Source of the DNA: Solirubrobacteraceae bacterium
Lineage (GTDB): Bacteria; Actinomycetota; Thermoleophilia; Solirubrobacterales; Solirubrobacteraceae
Assembly (NCBI GenBank): GCA_030043235.1
Contig: JASHYF010000367.1
Span: 1 to 5,024, forward strand
DNA: 5,024 bases
Reading direction: 5' to 3'
Below are positions 1-3,086 of the stretch, one piece after another. The notes under the pieces were generated by a model. It saw only the letters and a list, made by a program, of their open reading frames with translations, was not told where the DNA came from and ran no database searches. A program made the position numbers and the translations under genes. The stretch's first letter is position 1, and the number at the start of each line of letters is the position of its first letter.

Positions 1-2
1 TG

Positions 3-215
3 CGCGCCGCCGATCGCATCTGCGACGCGCTGCGCGGCGAGTTCGCGCTCTCGTGCGGCACCGCCGAGCTGAGCGCCAGCGTGGGCGTCGCCTGCTCGAA
101 CGGGACGCCGATCACTTCCGATGAGCTCGTCAGGCGAGCCGACGCCGCGATGTACCAGTCCAAGCAGGACGCGCGCTGCGCGCCCGTGCTGGCGGACCAG
201 GCGCCCCAGCGCTAG
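3..215 (+). CDS. GGDEF-domain protein (diguanylate cyclase type), C-terminal end only
   Basis: The reading frame enters from the left edge and ends at TAG 213-215, giving the last 70 residues. These carry the end of a GGDEF domain: the strand motif SASVGVA (family pattern S-[IV]-G-[IV]-A), then the helix SDELVRRADAAMYQSKQDAR, matching the family signature ADxAMYxAKxxGR. GGDEF proteins make cyclic di-GMP from two GTP. The active-site GG[DE]EF loop lies outside the window, so I cannot say whether this copy is active. The usual GRN after the last helix is degenerate here (DARCAP), and only about 14 residues follow, so the domain sits at the protein's C terminus. A perfect 18-bp hairpin begins 10 nt after the stop, so the gene ends its transcript. 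The adjacent gene is convergent. Confidence 0.85.
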   Translation, partial: RAADRICDALRGEFALSCGTAELSASVGVACSNGTPITSDELVRRADAAMYQSKQDARCAPVLADQAPQR

Positions 216-224
216 AGATGCCAA

Positions 225-265
225 GGGCGGGAGCCGGGCGCGCACGTCGCGCCCGGCTCCCGCCC
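225..265. terminator. Bidirectional hairpin terminator between convergent genes
   Basis: A perfect 18-bp inverted repeat: arm 225-242 pairs with 248-265 around the 5-nt loop CACGT. It lies 10 nt after the GGDEF stop and about 63 nt past the stop of the opposing gene (329-331), so it can serve both transcripts. The T tract is poor on either side (CTTCAAG on the plus strand), as is common for GC-rich actinobacterial terminators. The hairpin itself is seen directly; termination is inferred. Confidence 0.8.
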
Positions 266-285
266 CTTCAAGCTAGCTGCCTACG

Positions 286-319
286 ACGATGAGGATTCTC
301 CTACGATGAGGATTCTCCT
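286..319. repeat. 17-bp tandem direct repeat, two perfect copies
   Basis: The 17-base unit ACGATGAGGATTCTCCT occurs at 286-302 and again, directly adjoining and identical, at 303-319. It sits in the 3' untranslated part of the minus-strand secreted-protein gene, 9 nt past its stop and before the shared terminator. Each unit contains a small AGGA-TTC-TCCT snap-back. Read on the minus strand, each unit includes AGGAGAAT. That resembles the AGGAGAATG around this gene's own start codon (1187-1195), which could be coincidence. It could be a recent slippage duplication; no function is evident. Confidence 0.85.
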
Positions 320-328
320 TCTTTTGCT

Positions 329-1189
329 TCAGGCTTCTTCTTCTACGGGTTCAAACCCGACATTGCCTCCCTTGATGGCTATTTCTTCGAGCAGGATGTC
401 GAGATGGCCCTTGCGGTAAACGACGTAGCCGTACGCGGGGGTTTCCGGTTCTTTGTCGATCGACCCTTCTGGAAATTCGCAGTGTTCGGCTGGTTTAATC
501 CAGGCTGTGACGTTCTTGAATTCGGTTTCGATGTCAAGCTTTTCCTCGAAGCCGCTCGGGTACTCTTTCAGCTTCTTCTTCCCTGTAACTTCTTCCTTCT
601 CCGTTTCGTAGAACGCCGCTTCGTATTCCCTGTTCGGTTTCGTCTTCGCCTTCGTCGGGATCGTCTGTTCTGGAATCGTCACCTGGCAGGCAGACTTCTT
701 GGCTATCGATACGACGACCCTGCTGTCTTTCGTGATCTTGACTTCGGACGCTTCGCCTTCTCCAATCACGCCCGATTTGTTCGAGTGAAATTCGAACGAG
801 AGCTTGAACGTTGGCAGTTTGACGGATTCTGTCCCTGCTGCGACGGGCCTGCGCTCCCAGCAGTCCTTGAACGTGACGGTCTGGAAGAAGGTGTTCGACC
901 GTGATTCGTCGACTTTGCCCGTGGAGTGCAATGCCCGGCTGCATTCTTTGACGGTCAGTGCGCCACCCGCGAGGACGATGCCGGGTTGTTCTTCCGATTC
1001 TATTTCTCCATGGCCGCTCGCGGTGGCGGGTTCGGATTCGGAGATCGTCTTCCCGAAGATGCTCGCCGTGAATTTGCCGAACACCACTTCTTTTTTCGGC
1101 TTTTTCTTCGCGAATGCCGGGGCGGCAAACATGCCGAACACGCACGCGGCGACGGCGACCCCGAGTAGTATCGTCTTGACGCTTCTCAT
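329..1189 (-). CDS. Exported Lys/Glu-rich protein of unknown function
   Basis: 286 residues with a clear Sec signal peptide: basic start MRSVK, hydrophobic core at about 7-24, and cleavage site APAFA (after Ala27) before KKKPKK. The mature part is rich in Lys, Glu and Thr, looks like alternating beta strands, and has four cysteines (83, 110, 168, 237), enough for two disulfides. The stretch SACQVTIPEQTIPT (166-179) resembles segments I recall from secreted 'hypothetical' proteins of Solirubrobacterales; I do not recognise a named domain. The start ATG (1187-1189) is preceded by GAGGA (minus strand, 1199-1203) at 9 nt spacing, with TTGACG farther upstream. Sampled 60-base stretches run about 48-63% GC, against about 75% in a sample of the next gene, so composition differs from the neighbours. 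It is convergent with the GGDEF gene and divergent from the gene at 1649. A cell-surface or extracellular role is inferred only from the signal peptide. Confidence 0.8.
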   Translation of the reverse strand: MRSVKTILLGVAVAACVFGMFAAPAFAKKKPKKEVVFGKFTASIFGKTISESEPATASGHGEIESEEQPGIVLAGGALTVKECSRALHSTGKVDESRSNTFFQTVTFKDCWERRPVAAGTESVKLPTFKLSFEFHSNKSGVIGEGEASEVKITKDSRVVVSIAKKSACQVTIPEQTIPTKAKTKPNREYEAAFYETEKEEVTGKKKLKEYPSGFEEKLDIETEFKNVTAWIKPAEHCEFPEGSIDKEPETPAYGYVVYRKGHLDILLEEIAIKGGNVGFEPVEEEA

Positions 1190-1648
1190 TCTCCTAGGTC
1201 CTCGCTTTCGCCCTTAGCAGGCTGGTTGAAAATCTGGCCACAATCGTCAACGACTCGCTAGCTCACCCCGAGGCGCCTTCGGGGTCCCCTCCTCCGAGTA
1301 CCCCCGAGATAGAGAGCGTCGAGCATATCACGAAGCGCGGCGTTTGGCAGCGGAAAACGGCGTCCGCGCCGGCCGGGCGAGAGGGCGCCACAGCAAGCCC
1401 CGGCCACCCGCTGGCTGGCTGGCCAACTCAGGGCCGCACGGCGCGTTGGCATGCCGTTTTTCGGTATCCTGGCGTACCGGCGTGTCCGCCTGCCGGGTGC
1501 CCGTACAGGCCCTGTCGGCGAGCCCGTCGCCGGGGGCCCGATGTGTGCCCAGCGACGTGATCGAGAAGCGGCAATGAAGGACGGAGTGTGCAGGAGCGAT
1601 GATCTCCCCTGACGGACCGTCTCGCGACAAGGCGAGCAGATCGCCCAT
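1190..1648. other. Intergenic region between divergent genes; no convincing gene
   Basis: These 459 bases separate two divergent start codons. Open frames cross the region on both strands, but their products are Arg/Pro/Ala-rich, match nothing I recognise, and run into the antisense of the 1649 gene. Visible structure is modest: a 6-bp stem at 1266-1271/1279-1284 (CCCCGA...TCGGGG) and a 6-bp stem at 1516-1521/1527-1532 (CGGCGA...TCGCCG). Two short, mutually exclusive 5-bp stems lie just before the 1649 start: CTCGC/GCGAG at 1621-1636 and GGCGA/TCGCC at 1631-1645. I see no tRNA or recognised riboswitch. The promoter of the 1649 gene must lie here, but no well-spaced -35/-10 pair stands out. 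Confidence 0.6.
1199..1250 (-). promoter_or_regulatory. Candidate promoter and ribosome-binding region of the exported-protein gene
   Basis: Read on the minus strand, TTGACG (plus-strand 1245-1250) is a 5-of-6 match to a -35 hexamer. No good -10 box follows at 16-18 nt, so the promoter is only a candidate. GAGGA at 1199-1203 lies 9 nt before the ATG and is a credible Shine-Dalgarno sequence. A second purine run, AGGAGA at 1190-1195, abuts the ATG and is too close to be the main site. Confidence 0.35.
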
Positions 1649-2368
1649 ATGAGCGGAGCGCGCAAACGCAGCGCGCTGCTGGCGCTCGCCGCGGCGGTCG
1701 TGGTGACGGGCGCGATCGTGGCGGTCGCCACGACAAAAGGCAGCGGCCACCACCACCCGGGCCCCGCCGCCACGCGCACCGACACTTCGCCGCCGCCGCG
1801 CGACGTTTCGCCGCCGCCGCGCGACGTTTCCAGCGAGCTGGCGCTTGCAGCCGGCTACCTCGGCATGTCACAAGCGCAGCTGCGCGGCGAGCTGCGCTCG
1901 GGACGCACGCTTGCGCAGATCGCGGCGTCGCGGGCGGGCAAGTCGAGCGAGGGCCTCCTCGACGCGCTGGTCGGCGCCAGGGCTGCGGAGCTGCGCGAGG
2001 AGACCGGCTCGGCGAAGCTCTCCCGAGCCGCGCGGGAAAGGCGCCTGGCCCGCCTGCGCAGGCGCATCGACGCTCGGCTCGACCGGATCGAGGGCTACGC
2101 GGGCCTGCCGGCGAGCGCTCGCTATCTCGGCCTGCGCACGAGCCAGCTGCGCGCCGAGCTCGAGTCGGGGCGAAGCCTCGCACAGATCGCCGACGCCACG
2201 CCGGGGAAGTCGGCCACGGGGTTGATAGACGCGCGTGTGAGCGGCAGGGAGGCCGCCCTCGAGTCGGCGCTCGCATCGGGCAAGGTCAGCAAGGCGACCG
2301 CTGGCAGGCTGCTGTCGAGCCTGCGCCGGCGCATCACCAGCGAAGTTCAGCGCACGCCAAGCCCCTAA
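1649..2368 (+). CDS. Membrane-anchored protein with two ~80-residue helical repeats
   Basis: 239 residues. Basic MSGARKR is followed by one hydrophobic segment (8-28, an uncleaved anchor or signal peptide), then GSGHHHPG and a Pro-rich linker with SPPPRDV twice in tandem (47-60). Two related units follow, offset by 89 residues: YLGMSQAQLRGELRSGRTLAQIA (70-92) and YLGLRTSQLRAELESGRSLAQIA (159-181). Each continues with GKS-x2-GL, a variable helix, a [KV]-[LV]-S-K/R helix and LRRRI (136-140 and 225-229). The pattern YLGL-L-LxxGxSLAQIA-GKS-GL recurs in poorly characterised exported proteins of Gram-positives; I know of no established function. ATG 1649 is the only plausible start because TGA 1610-1612 closes the frame upstream and no GTG or TTG intervenes. 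Its Shine-Dalgarno site is weak. The encoded body most likely lies outside the membrane. A nested hairpin begins about 58 nt after the stop. Confidence 0.8.
   Translation: MSGARKRSALLALAAAVVVTGAIVAVATTKGSGHHHPGPAATRTDTSPPPRDVSPPPRDVSSELALAAGYLGMSQAQLRGELRSGRTLAQIAASRAGKSSEGLLDALVGARAAELREETGSAKLSRAARERRLARLRRRIDARLDRIEGYAGLPASARYLGLRTSQLRAELESGRSLAQIADATPGKSATGLIDARVSGREAALESALASGKVSKATAGRLLSSLRRRITSEVQRTPSP
1786..1827 (+). repeat. 21-bp in-frame tandem duplication in the Pro-rich linker
   Basis: Two identical 21-base units, 1786-1806 and 1807-1827 (starting TTCGCCGCCGCC), adjoin without a gap and encode the doubled SPPPRDV heptad of the linker. Because the period is a multiple of three and the copies are perfect at DNA level, this looks like a recent slippage expansion that changes linker length without breaking the frame. 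Confidence 0.85.
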
Positions 2369-2426
2369 CGGGCCCGCTCAGCGCAGGTTTCCGTGGAACC
2401 GCGTCCGGGCCGCGAAGGCCTCGGAT

Positions 2427-2469
2427 TGCGGCCGCGACGTCTGCAATCCACGTTGCAGCCGCGGCCGCA
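2427..2469 (+). terminator. Large nested hairpin, probable terminator of the 1649 gene
   Basis: Outer arms TGCGGCCGCG (2427-2436) and CGCGGCCGCA (2460-2469) pair over 10 bp. Inside them CTGCAA (2441-2446) and TTGCAG (2453-2458) pair over 6 bp around the loop TCCACG. A 4/1 asymmetric internal loop joins the two stems. TTGTGT follows at once, a weak U tract. A competing 7-bp stem, GGATTGC (2423-2429) with GCAATCC (2443-2449), overlaps it. Position after a gene suggests a terminator; the alternative pairing leaves room for a switch or a protein-binding operator. Confidence 0.65.
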
Positions 2470-2498
2470 TTGTGTGCAAAGGGCGGTGCAGCCATAAA
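2470..2498 (+). promoter_or_regulatory. Candidate promoter of the SipW-substrate gene
   Basis: TTGTGT (2470-2475) and CATAAA (2493-2498) stand exactly 17 nt apart, with 3 of 6 and 4 of 6 matches to the -35 and -10 consensus. This would start the transcript near 2505 and leave a leader of roughly 75 nt. The -35 directly abuts the hairpin at 2427-2469. The match is weak but the spacing is right, and it is the best pair I found in this gap. Confidence 0.35.
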
Positions 2499-2573
2499 GC
2501 GCGCCTAAGCGCGGGTCGATGCTCACCGCAAGGACACGCCTGTGTCCACGATCCCAAAAAAGGGGGCCTTGAA
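2499..2573 (+). promoter_or_regulatory. Structured leader with hairpin and Shine-Dalgarno of the SipW-substrate gene
   Basis: The presumed leader holds a 4-bp stem, GCGC (2499-2502 area) with the downstream GCGC, around GCCTAA. It also holds a perfect 6-bp hairpin, GGACAC (2532-2537) with GTGTCC (2542-2547) on loop GCCT, which ends 13 nt before the ribosome site. The Shine-Dalgarno AGGGGG (2561-2566) follows a run of six A. Its spacing is 7 nt to the in-frame GTG at 2574 and 13 nt to the ATG at 2580. No known riboswitch consensus was recognised. Confidence 0.4.
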
Positions 2574-2579
2574 GTGTTT

Positions 2580-3008
2580 ATGCGTAAAGGCAAGCGAACC
2601 TTCGCTAGCCGCAAGCGAAAGATAGCAGGCCTGCTCGCATTCGTGCTCGCAGGCGTGATCGGCGTGGGCGTGTACGCGTTCACGGCAAGCAACACCCAAG
2701 CGGAAAAATCGGGCGCCGGTGCCAACACCGCAGTCGTGTCCGGCTACAACACCACGAACCTGCACTTCACGCTCACGGGCGGGACTGCTACGAAGGCCGA
2801 ATTCACAGCAGAACCATCGTCAGCGGGAGAGGCAGACGCCAAAGAAGCCGAAATCAACGTGATGCCATCGGCCGGAACGCCGGTTTGGACGCATTGCGTA
2901 CTGACTACTCCGGGCGCAAAAGCCCTGTTCACGTGCACATTTGGAACCCCGCTAACGAAGACTGAAATCGAAGAAGACGTCGTACAGGAAACCATCGTCA
3001 CATCGTAG
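2580..3008 (+). CDS. SipW-type signal peptide protein, TasA/camelysin-like candidate fibre or matrix protein
   Basis: 142 residues from ATG 2580. A long basic start (MRKGKRTFASRKRK) leads into a hydrophobic core (15-30) and GVGVYAFTASNTQ. This is the SipW-dependent signal shape seen in TasA (a GGGTWA-AFND type site), predicting cleavage after Ala33. The mature part of about 109 residues is Thr/Ala/Glu-rich and beta-like, begins with AVVSGYNTTNLHFTLTGG, and has two cysteines (106 and 119) that could form a disulfide. Proteins of this class are exported, cut by a dedicated ER-type signal peptidase, and in Bacillus form fibres of the biofilm matrix; that role is inferred here. The next gene encodes just such a peptidase, 78 nt downstream. 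GTG 2574 is an alternative start with better Shine-Dalgarno spacing and adds two residues. A frame open back to 2472 yields a Cys-rich extension that does not look real. GC (about 63% in a sample) is lower than in the peptidase gene. Confidence 0.8.
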   Translation: MRKGKRTFASRKRKIAGLLAFVLAGVIGVGVYAFTASNTQAEKSGAGANTAVVSGYNTTNLHFTLTGGTATKAEFTAEPSSAGEADAKEAEINVMPSAGTPVWTHCVLTTPGAKALFTCTFGTPLTKTEIEEDVVQETIVTS

Positions 3009-3032
3009 GCGTAACGACCGAGTGGCAAACGC

Positions 3033-3057
3033 GGAGGGCCGGCCCTGCCGGCCCTCC
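3033..3057 (+). terminator. Strong hairpin between substrate and peptidase genes
   Basis: GGAGGGCCGGC (3033-3043) pairs perfectly over 11 bp with GCCGGCCCTCC (3047-3057) around a 3-nt loop, 24 nt after the stop of the small secreted protein and 29 nt before the peptidase start. No U tract follows. It could terminate, attenuate, or stabilise the 3' end of the upstream message, so that the peptidase is made from partial read-through. Confidence 0.7.
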
Positions 3058-3086
3058 ACGGCCACACCCACAACCGAGCAGCAGGC

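Noticed and set aside
404..904. 166-codon open frame on the plus strand
   Set aside because: Antisense of the exported Lys/Glu-rich protein; its Phe/Arg/Leu bias is the complement of Lys/Glu codons.
1446..1470. Promoter-like TTGGCA and TATCCT ahead of the 1649 gene
   Set aside because: The spacer is only 13 nt, too short for a normal housekeeping promoter.
1344..1577. 77-codon open frame on the plus strand in the gap
   Set aside because: Arg/Ala/Pro/Ser-rich with no Shine-Dalgarno site or domain; expected by chance at this GC.
1258..1785. 175-codon open frame on the minus strand covering the intergenic gap
   Set aside because: No recognisable motif, no good ribosome site, and it overlaps the start of the better-supported 1649 gene.
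1428..2276. 282-codon open frame on the minus strand
   Set aside because: Arg/Ser/Pro-rich product typical of high-GC antisense; the plus-strand gene at 1649 shows internal repeats and a membrane segment.
2476..2530. Possible cyclic-di-GMP (GEMM) riboswitch, suggested by GCAAAG, CCTAAG and GGGT pieces
   Set aside because: The pieces are not in the family's arrangement and the conserved paired stems cannot be drawn; a covariance-model search would be decisive.
2472..2579. Longer N terminus for the SipW-type protein, starting at ATG 2472
   Set aside because: It would put a Cys-rich, 36-residue stretch before the basic signal start, overlaps the candidate promoter and hairpin, and places the AGGGGG ribosome site inside the gene.
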